A stretch of DNA of 64,000 bases from Prosopocoilus inquinatus (GCA_036172665.1 CM069872.1:43758101-43822100); one strand, 5' to 3'. Shown: positions 13,089 to 24,585, counted from the stretch's first letter. The notes: generated from the letters alone by a model not told the origin. Translations and numbers: made by a program.

Positions 13089-13161
13089 TAGCGACATCCT
13101 ACGATTGCTTTTTAACCTAACATTGCATTAGGTCAAAAATGATCGTAGGATGTCGCTGTTT
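13089..13161. repeat. Palindrome carrying the dispersed 44-bp motif (left flank of the SINA-like gene)
   Basis: 13089-13132 contains GCGACATCCTACGATTGC and CTAACATTGCATTAGG. 13130-13161 is its near-perfect inverse, so the segment folds into a hairpin with a CATTGCA loop. The same 44-bp motif recurs in the same direction at 14870-14913 and inverted at 27475-27528 and 34277-34330. A downstream piece here (AACGATTTGCAACAAAATT, about 13178) also matches the 3' part of the 34.4-kb element. Confidence 0.8.
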
Positions 13162-13241
13162 ATGTTACTGATCAATAACGATTTGCAACAAAATTTTACT
13201 TATCAATTTCAATAAGGATACCTAAACAAAAAGAAAATGTT

Positions 13242-14822
13242 TCAATATTCTTTAATAAACAAAGTAGCAGTTTTTTCTTTGAGTTTCGCCGTTTTTAACT
13301 CGTTAAGCGAAATGACCACGCTGCATCCATTTCCGTGCCTCTGTAAGGCATACGTTCGATCCTGTTTCTTGCCCTTAACTATCACCTCGCAACTAAAACT
13401 TACTTTTTCAACCCCACAGAAATCGACCTTCCACTCAACACTGTTATCGCGAACCTGGGAGGTGCAGAAGAACATCCCTTTCTTGTTTGCGATAATTAAC
13501 TCCGAATGACTGCCGAACGAACATTCCGAAATCTCCACGATTTTCACAGACGGATGAAGTAGTTTCAAGTGCTGCTTGACTTCAAGAAATTTGCCGAGCA
13601 CGCCGCACAGGGGGCACGTGTACTTGAAAAACTCGCAGAAGATCTCGTGCTGCCTAATTTCGTACGAGCTACAGTACTCCCGACAGCCCTTTTCGGCGAA
13701 TCTACAGGGGTGAGTGATGTTTCTGCTGATATCCTCAAGGTCTTCGTTTCTTAAGTCGGTTATCTCAAGACCACATTCGTTGCAGTTTAAATTCTTGCAC
13801 GTTGCACAAACGCTATGTCCGTTAATACATAAGTATATCGGAGGAATCATGTAGAGGCAACATTTCTGGCATTTAATCATTTCCAATTTTCTGTAATAAG
13901 CGCTTTCGGTTTCTTCTGGCTTTATATCAGGCTTATCTTGCGTGGGTGAAGCAACGATGTACTCCACATTTGGAGTTTCGGCGCTTGGAGCGTTCGAAAC
14001 GACAAGTTCTTGCACGTTATTATCTGTTTCGTCTTGATTGGAAATCACTGCTCTTTCATACTGAGGCGGAGACGTATAATTTGTTACCGCAAAATAATAT
14101 ACATTGCTCTTGCTCTCCCGGCTCCCAATTATAATATTATTGGCTTTGTTCAAAGCAGCTTCAACAATATCTTCCACTGTTTTATAAATGAATTCAAAGG
14201 CTGGAGCTTCTTCTTCAATAGCGTCATTTCTGTGCTCGTCTCTGCTTTTCTTGCGATTAAAATCAGTTCCATCGTCACTTCTGCGTCTAAAACTAACTCT
14301 TGTATTGAGTTCGTTTTTATCAAAATGTCGCCGTTTAATCGATCGGTGTGCGTATCTCGTTAAAGTATTTTCGATGTGAACGTACCCCAGCAACTGCGTC
14401 AAATTGCTTTTTCCACTTGTTAGCTTCACGGCTTGCACGTCGATTTCGATTGAACCTCGTCCGGTATTGGCTACGACATCATAACCACCGTAATTGTTCT
14501 TGCTTGAAAAGCCGAAGTTTCCGCAGATCACCTCCAGATAGTAACTGATTTGAGCTGCTTTGCTCTTGCTGCCTAAATACCTGAGTTTCAGTTCTAGGAG
14601 TTCATCGCTGGTGCAGTAGCTCGTCTGGATTAGGTAGGTCTCTCCAAAAAGGGACATGAGGTAGTTCACAGCGTTGTCTCCTGATACGTCTAGGTTTATG
14701 AAATTCGATTCCAAGAAATATTCACCGTGGCACTCTTCGAAATGTGGCTCGATGTTGTATGCTGGACCTTCCCATGGGCACGCACCTTTTGGTGTTGAAG
14801 GGCACAAGTAAATTAATTCCAT
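13242..14822 (-). CDS. SINA/SIAH-like RING E3 ubiquitin ligase, two SINA modules in one chain
   Basis: Single-exon frame of 526 codons from the ATG at 14822; the frame opens 8 codons earlier, but only from a TTG. Seen in order: an N-terminal SIAH-type half zinc finger (C7, C15, H27, H32) with a TRAF-like SINA region to about 155; a basic, Arg/Lys-rich linker (160-200); an acidic linker; a C3HC4 RING (C318, C321, C332, H336, C339, C342, C347, C350); a complete SIAH zinc finger (C373, C380, H392, C396, C403, C406, H418, H423); and a short second TRAF-like region to the end. Family knowledge: such proteins take ubiquitin from an E2 and pass it to bound substrates. SIAH proteins are usually about 280-320 residues with one RING-finger-SINA module, so this looks like a fused duplication whose first RING is missing. 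No introns are seen, which suggests a retrocopy or an insect-specific expansion. A TATATA-like box lies upstream near 14940. Flanked by direct copies of a 44-bp repeat. Confidence 0.88.
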   Translation of the reverse strand: MELIYLCPSTPKGACPWEGPAYNIEPHFEECHGEYFLESNFINLDVSGDNAVNYLMSLFGETYLIQTSYCTSDELLELKLRYLGSKSKAAQISYYLEVICGNFGFSSKNNYGGYDVVANTGRGSIEIDVQAVKLTSGKSNLTQLLGYVHIENTLTRYAHRSIKRRHFDKNELNTRVSFRRRSDDGTDFNRKKSRDEHRNDAIEEEAPAFEFIYKTVEDIVEAALNKANNIIIGSRESKSNVYYFAVTNYTSPPQYERAVISNQDETDNNVQELVVSNAPSAETPNVEYIVASPTQDKPDIKPEETESAYYRKLEMIKCQKCCLYMIPPIYLCINGHSVCATCKNLNCNECGLEITDLRNEDLEDISRNITHPCRFAEKGCREYCSSYEIRQHEIFCEFFKYTCPLCGVLGKFLEVKQHLKLLHPSVKIVEISECSFGSHSELIIANKKGMFFCTSQVRDNSVEWKVDFCGVEKVSFSCEVIVKGKKQDRTYALQRHGNGCSVVISLNELKTAKLKEKTATLFIKEY

Positions 14823-14869
14823 TTTTTTTTTTTGTAGAAACTGCAATTATTGTAGAAAAGCTTAAGTAT

Positions 14870-14913
14870 TAGTGACATTCTGGGATCGCTTTTTGACCTG
14901 ACATTGCATTAGG
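14870..14913 (+). repeat. Dispersed 44-bp motif, right flank of the SINA-like gene
   Basis: TAGTGACATTCTGGGATCGC...ACATTGCATTAGG matches 13089-13132 in the same direction with about 7 differences. It lies 48 bases upstream of the gene's ATG. TTTGCAACAACAACATTTTTGC at about 14994 echoes a second shared word found beyond the left copy. Confidence 0.75.
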
Positions 14914-16839
14914 ATTGACAAATTGAAGCCAGTTTGCTATATAATAAGTCATCCCAAACAAGGAGTCAGGCCGTGCTTGCTGGTCAAGAAAAATTTGCAA
15001 CAACAACATTTTTGCAATTATTATAGTTAAAACATTCATGAGTTAAATAATTGCAATGAGCTTAATGTGGATTAAATGAAAGAAAAATATGGCTTACCTA
15101 GCAATAAAGCAAAAAATTCTGGAATTGCGAACCAGCTGGTGCAATAAGTAACATCGTCTGAAAACAGTCTTATCGCGATAACGATGAGGTGATAAGAGTT
15201 GTATCACGAAATTTGTTATCGGAATACCAGAAAGATAAAGCGGACTGTGGAGTTTAATCATTTAATACGTCGAGGTCCTTCATATATAATGAAAAAAGCA
15301 AATGATTGACTTTGATAAGTTCTGCACTTACAGTCTGTTTTTTAATAGTTGAGATTCATCAAAATTACGACGTTGGAGGTTATGAATGAAAATGATTCGT
15401 CGTCTCTGCAGCATTTCATTGATGAAGTCTCAAGAAAAGAAGAAAAAAAACAGGGCTATTGATTTATTTTTGCCTTACCTCCAATGAATACTCTCAATAT
15501 TCAAATAACAAACATTAAAAAAAAAATGCAAAACCTCTCTCAAAGGCAGTATGTTTGAGGGGTCGGTCGTCGTTTCACGGAAGACGGTACGAAAATAATG
15601 TGCCACATTAAGCAGCGAAATTGCCCCAATATTATCATAAATCGATGCCTAGCAACCCCCGACCATATTCGTGTTTACACACTTTCCTTGGCGAATGTAA
15701 CGTTCACTTTAAAATGCCGCTGGGGAGTTTTACGAGCGCAATAAGCTTTATCTGAAATATACCCTCGGTGTTTATGAAAGAATGCTTCTGATAATAAAAG
15801 TTTCTCCTTGAGGAAAATACCGCAAATAAATAAGATTCAAACGAAATGGCCAAGAAAAAGTGTCACAACTATTTATATATGTACGTACTGAAAATTTATG
15901 TCTGCTTTTATTAATTGATATGCCAAAAGCCTGATCCCACAGATTATAATCGAAGGATTTGTACCCCAAGGTCGAGCAAGAGATTCGAGGTGTCATATCG
16001 ATCCTGCTGGATGCTTCAGACTAGGATATATGCATTCATTTCAAGATCGCATAAATAGAAGAGATTTAAAAATAATCTTGTAAACTCCCTAAGAATACGT
16101 AATTTTGATTTTATTACATTATGAAAATATATTTTTTTTTTAAAACACTCAAAGTATCTGTGTTTGACGACTGTTAAATAATTCTTTGATTTTTGAAAAA
16201 AAAAGTTATAAGAAACATTACCTATTCCCTGTTTTCTTTTTAATATCTCGTGTTTGTTTTGAAATAAGTACAAACGTCTCTGTTCCTATAACTCTTGAAA
16301 TTATTAAAAAAATGTTAATTAACTCTCGTCTTAGTAATACGGTTTGTGAAACTGTTTTTAATTTACTAAAGATTTGTCTTCAAAAAAAATTTCTTTTTGT
16401 TCAATAATAAAATTTAAAATCAGGAAGAAGGTTTAGGTATGGACGATCCTCCAGCCCCATGATCCGCAGATATTTTCATAAATTACTTGGAGAATTTAGT
16501 CACTTTGAAATATTTTTTCTAAAATCAAAAATTCAAACACAATTTCTTCCTGTCAAAAAAATTCCCAACAGTTACTGCAGTTAATAGTCGTTTTAAAATC
16601 TCTTTTTCTTTTGTCTAAAGCAGCGATGCTCTCTGGCGTTTCGTACGAGCTAACCTCGCTGTCAATTGTATCCTTGATCGTATCGGGGAAACGAAAATTC
16701 ATTCACAGAGAAGCTCGCCAAAAATAAATGCTTAATAAGTACAACGGTCGCACTTGTAACGTTTGCCATAATGGGGGTACACGGTACTCTTCCCCGCTAG
16801 CGTCCATCCCTGTTCTAAAGATTAAAGTTTAACATTCAG
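14914..16839. other. No gene; AT-rich intergenic DNA
   Basis: Only short chance frames. A TATATAATAAG word near 14938-14948 could serve the SINA-like gene as a minus-strand TATA box. The rest (15000-16440) is AT-rich with poly-A/T runs. Confidence 0.45.
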
Positions 16840-16877
16840 TAGCCTAATGAAGGTAATGCAACCGAAACCGGTGGCTG
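16840..16877 (+). ncRNA. Degenerate hammerhead-ribozyme motif
   Basis: Order matches a type-I hammerhead: 5' stem-I strand TAGC (16840-16843), CTAATGA for CUGANGA, a 3-bp stem II GGT/ACC (16852-16863), GAAA (16864-16867), stem III CCGG, then GTG and the 3' stem-I strand GCTG. Departures: G5 to A, a bulged A before stem II, and G at the cleavage position where H is required. Probably an inactive relic of a retroelement. Confidence 0.45.
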
Positions 16878-17296
16878 AAACTTATAAAACCAATAGAATT
16901 CGGAAGCTTCTATTATTATCAAATAACCATAACTTTTTACCTAATTTGAATCGGTCAAATAAAAATCATATTAATAAAACATTTTCATGCAACACATAAT
17001 TAAACCGTTATTCAAAATCAGCATTAGTATGACTTCATAATAAACAGGTGTTGGATAAAACTATGTATTACACTCAAGAAAAATTAGCTCAAACGAGCAA
17101 GCTCTGGTGGCCAAATATTCTTTTCGTAACTTATTTGTCTTATATGACACTTGTATAATAAATAGCTATTAATAAAAAAAATGAAAACAAAAGTATAATA
17201 TACAAAGCATATCTTATACATATATGAGAGTATAAGTGTTAAGAGTATTCAAAACATAATATTGTCTTGTACGTCATCATGTTGTAACCAATTACT

Positions 17297-20200
17297 TCAT
17301 TCATCTTCTCGTCCATATAGAAGAATTTCATAGCTGTATCCTCGTTCTGGCAGAGAAACTATTTTAAATTTGACGAAGGTGTGTCCAACTCCTCCAGCTA
17401 CAATTCTGCACACACTCTGTTGCTCAGGATGTTTATCGAGACACTTTACACAAGTAATGCACGCCTTCTGCTTTAGTTGCTTCTTGTCTATCAGCAACTC
17501 TGGAAAACTGACGTATTCCACAGACATTAAAGCGGTTGGTCCTTGTTGAATGACACGTCGAAATAATAGTTTATCTAAAAAATGTTAAACTAATCTAACA
17601 CGTAAATCAAAAGCAAATTTATGAAAACTACTGAAAATGACTTAATCGTTATCAGTATGAATGGATATCCAATGAGAGAGAAGTATAAACCTACAATTTC
17701 CCAGAATGACCTCCGAAATATTTGAGGAGAAAGAAAAGATTTCAAAAACAAATCAAAAAGAAGAAAGCGTTCGTTTTTTTTTAACTCCATTCACTTTATT
17801 TACTTTTTCCCTGCTTTTGTCTCATTTTTCATATAAGCGAAAGCGAGACAGAAATACAAAAGGAGTAAAAAGAGTGAACAGAGTTGAAACAACGAACGTG
17901 GCTTAAGTTACAATCGGATTTACTTCTATACATGCAGTAGTCAGACAAAAAGCGTACAAGAAAGAAGAAAGGAACAGGAACAATGGGGGAGGGAAACGAA
18001 ACAAAAATAACTTAAGAAGCTGCGAACGTTATAAAGTCGAAAAGTATTCAAAGGTAAGTATACAACATAGTATCCCAAAATGGATTCCGAAAAAAAATGC
18101 TAGGAGACATTTCCTATTTTGGCAAATTTCAAGATCAAGAAAGAACTTGGAACGCCAGTGACAACCTACCGAGCTTACCCTCACAATCGAAGCGGCCAGT
18201 CAAAATATTTGCCTCTTGCATTCAGACTAATTTAGTTTTTATTAAGTTGTTGACTGTAATGTCAAAGAGGTATTTTATACAAAAAAATACTTATACTGCT
18301 TTATAACTTTGAATACAATGTTTTTAGAAAAATTAAAAAACTTGTTGGAAACTCACTTTTTATCCCCTTTTCTCCCCTAATTCTTTTAACAATCTGCACG
18401 ATATAGAATTTCGATAACTTTGTTAGTAGCGCCCTGATTTTAGCATGGAAAGCCAGTAATCGATTTCCAAATCGTTTTCCCCGAATAGCTCGAATGGTGT
18501 CTACTAATATTTGTTTTTGGAATTATCGAAAACTGTCCACTCCTTATCTCTTTCTATGTTTCCTTAATAGTCCTTTCTTATTATCGTTTAAATAAAAATG
18601 CAAACTTTAAATTAAAAAATATATTCAAACAAAAGAGAAATTTCAGTACAACACAAAATTAAAATTAATAATACAAATTAATTAACTAATTAAAATTTAA
18701 CAATGGACAAAAAAAAACTGAAACTAGAATACGAAAGAGAGAAAGAAAGATTAACAAAAGTCAGTTTCTTTCTAAAAACCTTTGTTAGACCTTTGTTATT
18801 TAAACTCACACTCGCCGATCGTGGATGCTTTTTAGGTGCACTTATGCAATATTAAAAAATTTTGGAAAATTGACTGAATAAAAAAAAATTAGAATTTTGA
18901 AAACTTTACGACTCGCGATACACAAACTAAATTACATTCGGGACGAAGAAGTACTTTCCTAGATGATAGAAGTTCGTGCCTCGGGCAACTGTCTTGACAA
19001 ACCCTCTCGGGCAACTGTCCTGTCGAACTCCCTTCTGATCTGAAAAGCTACCTTTTATGGGGATCAAATGACCTCCTTTTAGTCTACATCAGCTTTGGTA
19101 ATGAGAAGAACCTTGATGATGATGATAATTCTATTTTTGCTAGCATCAAGATTCGATCAAGGCTCTTTGGCATGATTCATCAATCCTTACATAATTATTT
19201 CTTTTATCGCCGATGTTCCAGCAATATTAATGCCCTTGATCTAATTTCTCGGTACATATATCGCAAGCTTGACGAATGCTTTCGTTGCATAACGCTGCAC
19301 GTGTTTTGTACTCTTCATGAGTCATGATACGAATTCTAACTTAATAAAATATCCGAATTAAACAAGCGTACTGAATTATAAAAATAATTATCCTAAAAAA
19401 CTGAATTCTTACACAGGGTATGACGAAGTCGAGTTTACAGAAGTTGCAATATTACACCACATTCTGCACTTGATTAAAGATTTTTTCTGCATAGGAAAAT
19501 CCCATCGATACATCGTTAAGATGTCCCCTCTCTATGATACAAATCAGGGAGAAGAAAAGTGCTTAAGAAAGGCTTAAGAAAGCGGGTGTGTACGAAAAGT
19601 CGATCTTCCGGATTCTTCGAGTACAGTCTCTTGATTCAATTACGTGTTCCATTCCTTGTGGAAGTATTTTTTTATTTTAAATATTTTTTTCTCGAACAGT
19701 CAGTTTCCTCTGTTTGAAATTAATTTCGCGAATGAAGATACAACTATCCACTCCTTTTTAGTAATCAAATTAATCATGTCCGAATATTTTTTTATTAACT
19801 TAATTTAAATTCTGTTTTAAGAAAGATCTCGACTCTGCGTTGGTGCGTTGGAACCAAAATTCATTTATTTCCGCATAAAGTAAAGTTGTTTTCTAACAAA
19901 GGCTTTTTTGTTTTGTCTTTCTCTCCAAACCTTTCTTTTTTTCTATTTATTGCTATAATTCCGTCGGTATTTGTTTATTTTTGTAATCTTGAATTTTTTA
20001 CTGTTTGCTAAATTTTTTATTATATTTCAATCGGTCTTAATTTAAAGAAAATTGTTCATATTAAAGTTAATATCTTTCCTTTTTTCTATAATTGTATCGT
20101 AAACTAAATTTTATTTTTTGTTAATACATTTTTTATATTTAATTTGTTTTCTAAATTGTTTTGAAAACCAAATTTTAAGTTTTTTTAAATATATATCTGT

Positions 20201-21223
20201 ATTTAAAAATTCTGACATTTTTGTTTCGAAATATTCTCGTAAGTAAAGTTTTCAGTCTAAAATCCAAGGAAAATAAAACTAGAGCGAGAGAGAGAGAAAA
20301 AAAAAGAAAGGGAAAGGAGAAGTATTTTTGACAATTCTGAAAATCTGTAAACGCCATTCAAGCAACCGTGGGGAACAAATTGGGAAATCGCCTTCTGGCT
20401 TTTTTTCGAAAACCGGAAACGCTATTAACAAAGAAAATTGAGATCCAACTCTGTGCAGACTGTTAAAAGAATTGGGGGAAAAAGGGGATGAAAAGTGGGT
20501 TTCCAACCTCCGTCTACACGTTTCTCCAACAGAGTGTTTTATAATATTGTTATTAGTACCGGGTATCTTAAAATTAATTATTTACACATTTATTTTGTTT
20601 TGAAAGATAATTATGTAATTACATGACGTTTGTTCTACTTCACCAAAGCCTGAATGAAACGAAGTGCAGTATATCTTTAAGTGATTTGTTATTGGCTCCA
20701 CAAATTTTCTTTAAGTTATTATTAAATACCACAGATTTAAAACTATGCTATTTTCGGCTTATGTTCATATGAATTTTTTTGATGGAAATTATTCGGAGAA
20801 TAAACTCTTAAAGTTTCTTGTACATATTTATTATCACCCTGTATATTTTGTAATATTGCAGTTCCCAAATCCCAATAAGAAAAACAAAGAAGAAATGAAG
20901 CCTGATAGGTAAGATGTCTAGGTTTAGCTCACTTTCAGCGTACGCTTCGAAAGAGACTTAGGATTCGATTCAAACTGAGCTGAACATAGACTTATTAATG
21001 AGCAACATAAGGTAATTTAGCATGTGTGCGATTGTTAAACAGTTTGTGGAAGTGATGCAGATAAGCTTTTTTATTAATAATTACCTCTGAAAAACTAAAT
21101 TAGAAATTCTTTAAATACTGCAGGATATATGTATTTTCTGGTCTTCTACTCACCTGAAGAAGAGCGTCCGCAGTTACTGTAAGATGCTGCCAGCACGAGA
21201 GGCGCTAAATGAATAAATAACAT
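17297..21223 (-). CDS. Small secreted MBF2-family protein, three exons
   Basis: Assembled by eye on the minus strand: exon 1 21223-21154, exon 2 18216-18179, exon 3 17574-17297 (stop). Junctions: donor TTCAG|GTGAGT after exon 1; acceptor GCAAG|AGGC and donor GAGG|GTAAGC for exon 2; acceptor TTTTTAG|AT for exon 3. Phases agree (1, then 1) and the frame stays open, giving about 128 residues. Exon 1 encodes a signal peptide (MLFIHLAPLVLAASYS). Exon 2 joined to exon 3 gives TGRFDCEDKLLFRRV, resembling the G-x-R-x-x-G-D-x-L start of MBF2 proteins, and exon 3 carries the family's C-terminal signature GGVGHTFVKFKI...SYEILLYG. MBF2 proteins are small secreted arthropod proteins, first described as a silkworm transcription cofactor; their role is mostly unclear. 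Extra cysteines (ACITCVKCLDKH) are unusual. Intron 1 (about 2.9 kb) holds a 2.2-kb inverted-repeat element. The exon-2 acceptor has a weak pyrimidine tract and is the least certain junction. Confidence 0.7.
18319..20538. mobile_element. Non-autonomous DNA element with about 200-bp terminal inverted repeats
   Basis: 18349-18560 is the inverse of about 20310-20515: GTTGGAAACTCACTTTTTAT at the left matches the reverse complement of the right arm, followed by shared CCAATTCTTTTAACA, GTTARTAGCG, GCCAG..CGATTTCC and GAATTRTCRAAAA words. The interior has no transposase; one short minus-strand frame (19227-19325) is noted separately. Partial copies occur at 48170-48530 (right arm) and 62930-63560 (left arm plus interior). 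The outer ends and target duplication are not resolved. Long arms without an enzyme fit a Mutator-like or foldback element, but I cannot assign a superfamily. Confidence 0.75.
20539..21150. other. Rest of intron 1 of the MBF2-like gene; no other feature
   Basis: AT-rich intronic DNA between the inserted element and exon 1. Contains TATCACCCTGTATATTTTG near 20834, one of the recurrent CACCCTGTA words. Confidence 0.5.
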
Positions 21224-21464
21224 ACACAACGAATACAACAGGCAAAAACAGGTTCGCATTGTTACAATTTGTTCTCTTAATACCGTTCGATATATGCTGC
21301 TTTGTTTTCATTTATACCGGAACGTATCTGTGTTTACTTTCGTTTTCATCGATTGCACACGTAGTTCTTCTTGAAACGCGTTCGTATGTAAATATTCGCA
21401 AAAATTTAAGTAAACACGACGCCATTGTTCCCTTTTATCGACTTCTGGTCTTCATAGGGTGATA

Positions 21465-21968
21465 TACAGGGCGTTGCATTGATGAACGCAACATAGGAAA
21501 TCCCATGTTAATTTAAATATGTTCAAATAATGACCTTTCAGGCTTTTTTTAAAGTACCTACTCTTCAAGATGATTCTGTTTGTGCAGATTGAGAATTTTG
21601 CATTCGCTCAGTTTCAAAATATTTTTTTTTTAATTCAGTAACCAAAATCAATTTGATTCAGAAGTTGTACTTAACAAGAACAGTGTTCCATCAATTTTCT
21701 TGATTTATTATTTATCTTCTAATTTTCATAATCATTTACCAAAATTGTGCTGATAGTTTGGTATAAATTGAATTTGGTCTTTTTAAAATATTTTGAGAGT
21801 GAGTAACTGAAAAAATCTCAAACTTCACAGACAGAATCATCTTGAAACGCACTTTAAGAACACTGCACGGAATTTCGCTGTAAAACACTTAGGGAAGTCA
21901 ATATTTAAATATCTTTAAATTAACTTGACATTTCGTATGTTGTATTCATCACAACGCAGCACCGTGTA
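21465..21968. mobile_element. Foldback MITE with TA target duplication (504 bp)
   Basis: Starts TACAGGGCGTTGC and ends ...GCAGCACCGTGTA. The arms are inverse copies for at least 80 bp, and the inner parts pair too (GATGATTCTGTTTGTG near 21570 with CACAGACAGAATCATC near 21825), so nearly the whole element is one palindrome. TA flanks both ends (21463-21464 and 21969-21970), as expected for Tc1/mariner-type insertions. No coding capacity. Confidence 0.8.
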
Positions 21969-21969
21969 T

Positions 21970-22913
21970 AAATACGAATAAATTAGTAGCCCTGATAACC
22001 TACGATTAATTCCGGTTAATAATAACACAAAATTCTATGAAAATATCAACTTTATTCAGTGAATGGAAGAAAATCTCTCATTGAAGAAGGAAAGAATGAG
22101 AGGAACAGAACGTAGGTGATCATTTTCAGATTACTCCGAGGAAAAAGCGGTTACGCTGCTGCTATTTGTTCCAAGATTGGTAATATAAATATGAATTTAT
22201 GTTAAAACGTTCTCGTTTCGCTGCGCTTACAACCTCTAAAAATACACCTCGTTCATGCAAAGTATCATATTACATTATCACGTGCCTGTTTAGCCGTGAA
22301 AACGAATTATTAATGTCGTTCTTATTACCTCCTACATCTTACTATATACACCGAGATAAAAAGCAATTTTTCACTGAGCCTACTTGTTTCATCCCTTATT
22401 TATCTTCCCGCTACCTCCGATAATAAAAAAAAATATTTTTTTTGCGCCGTTCTCCCGATAGAAACGTATTTTTATATCTGCGGGAGCGCCGCTGTTGGGG
22501 CGACGCATTGAAAACGATAATGGTTCGGACGGAAGTGAATTTCGTCGATTTTACACTCAAACTTTTGCACATTATTACATTTTTTTGTGGAGCTTTGCGC
22601 AACTGGAATACTCGTAACCGGAAAAAGTGCTCTCGTTTTTCGATTAACGTGCTTTAAAAGCACGATAACTGACAAACTAAATTTTCTTTGCCACACTTTT
22701 GAATAACCAGATACTAGAGTATTATCTTTGAATAGTTCGATAACGTAAAAGAACTTTTTTAAAAATGAATTGACATTGTAATCTGTCAAGTCAACTTCCA
22801 ATAACTCAGATAGAAATCCACCAATCCTTCATTTAAAGTTGCTACCAATCCCTGGATTAAGAATCTGCTATGGCCCGTGCATAACATAATTGGGTGGGCG
22901 GCAGAATTTAAAT
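21970..22913. other. No supported gene
   Basis: Overlapping frames of 60-110 codons on both strands at 22400-22800 have no recognisable domain and low-complexity composition. Treated as chance. Confidence 0.4.
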
Positions 22914-24585
22914 GGTAACGAAAGGAGCGCTTAACGCGTCTTGACCCACAACTTTTCTGGGGCTGTGTAAACCGTAACTTACCGTGCCTCTCGAAGCAAG
23001 GTCGGACGGTTCATCGGAGACTAAGGTGTGAAGAGAAGAAGCGTAACTGTGCCCACTCAGTGGAGACGGCGTGAAGGATTCAGAAGATGTTACAATTAAA
23101 GACACCACCTAGTAAATGTTAAGCAACTCACATGTAAACGGCAATACACGGCCGGGAAATGGTATCCCTGTATGTACCCTGAAGGTACAATACCTCAAGA
23201 CCCGCTTCTCCAATGGTATACCCCAAATAAAATTAATACACAAGGACCAGGATCTTTGAGAACCCTCTAGAAAGTACAAAAGCTCCGCAAAAAAGGTGTT
23301 TAGGTTCAGCCAACAACAGAACTGCCCTGACTATGTTATCTAGCTCGAAGCGCTCCCGTGGATTGACGTCATGTAACATGTTTCCAAGGACGAAAAGAAA
23401 AAGAAAGAAGTTTTTCACTCAATACTTCTGGGGCGGAACGTCGATGGGACGGCCGTTGTAGCCCGAAAACAGGAGCAATCCAACTTATTTTCCTCAACAA
23501 AAAGAACGAGGAGAACGTGTCGTCACTCGGAATGACGCTTACGAAAATAAGGAAATAAGCCAGGCGGCAATCACCCTACATTGAATCGGCGGTGGAAATC
23601 TGCCCGGGGCTATTAGAAAATGTGTGAAATTTACGACCGCGAGCGGTAAACGCTTGTGGAAAATCAAGTAACAAAATGTAGAATTCTCCATTTTAAATCA
23701 ATAGGCCGTCCCACCCATAAAATTTACGAAAACCGACCTACTGTTCGTTCGTTCGTTCTAAATGTTTCCGCCGCAAGTGTACAGCAAGCCGGAAAAGATT
23801 CACACGTCCCTCAAAACCGAACAAACGATCTCAAAGCATGCTGGGACAGCAATCAACGATGTGACTGTGTAATCCGTTCAACACGGTAGGTTCACTAATC
23901 TATCAACAAAATCGATTCAAATAACTCCTAACTGACAACGCTTCAGAGACGTGATCACCACTTCACAGCACGCTTGATCGCCGTCGAAAGGGACAAGGGG
24001 CTCTGCTTGAGGACTAACCGACATCGGGCACGCGCTATCAACCGAGAAAACAACTGCAATAACCTTGCCACGCGTGCACAAGTGAAAACATACCCGACTG
24101 GAACGGTTAATACGAAATTCGAATGTAACACAGTTCAAGAGGAAGGTACAAGAATTGTATAGACGGAAAAAGGCACAATCAAAATTCCAAAACTGCTTAC
24201 AAGAGATTAAAAGATAGCCTAAGCCAAGGTATCAAACACAAAGAGGATAACTTACCAAAAAATTCGATAGATGATAATTGCACGCACCATAAAGAACGAG
24301 AGAGTGATTGAATGAACTTAATGAACACAGAGGTAGCTAACCTTGAAATAAAAAGTACTTCTACGATGTGACGTCCAAAAAGTGACTAGTGACCTGAATT
24401 TAAGCTAGCCAAATTCATAGCGAGCGCAACAGGTCGTTCAAATTTCCAGATTAATACTGAAGTGAGGTCAAATGTGAAGTGAAAGATCAGTCAAAGAAAT
24501 CACGTTGACTAATACTGATACCCAAAAATTCATTAATTGAATATTTCATATTCGATAGCCGGGGTGTCAATTAAATTGCAAAAAA
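22914..24585. mobile_element. Composite dispersed repeat, copy 1 (order Y then X)
   Basis: Segment Y (22914 to about 24125) matches 57579-59600 through many shared words, for example GAGCGCTT, ACTGTGCCCA, GGTATACCCCAAAT, TTCACACGTCCC and ACGCGTGCACAA. Segment X (about 24220-24585) matches about 57228-57540 (AGCGAGCG, GTGARGTCAAA, GGGGTGT). In this copy X follows Y; in the other it precedes Y. No frame gives a recognisable protein. The family is unknown to me; terminal direct repeats or tandem units would explain the order. Confidence 0.7.

Noticed and set aside
18240..18285. Minus-strand TATAAAATA upstream of MBF2 exon 2
   Set aside because: A better 5' exon with a signal peptide and perfect donor lies at 21154-21223; the TATA word is intronic.
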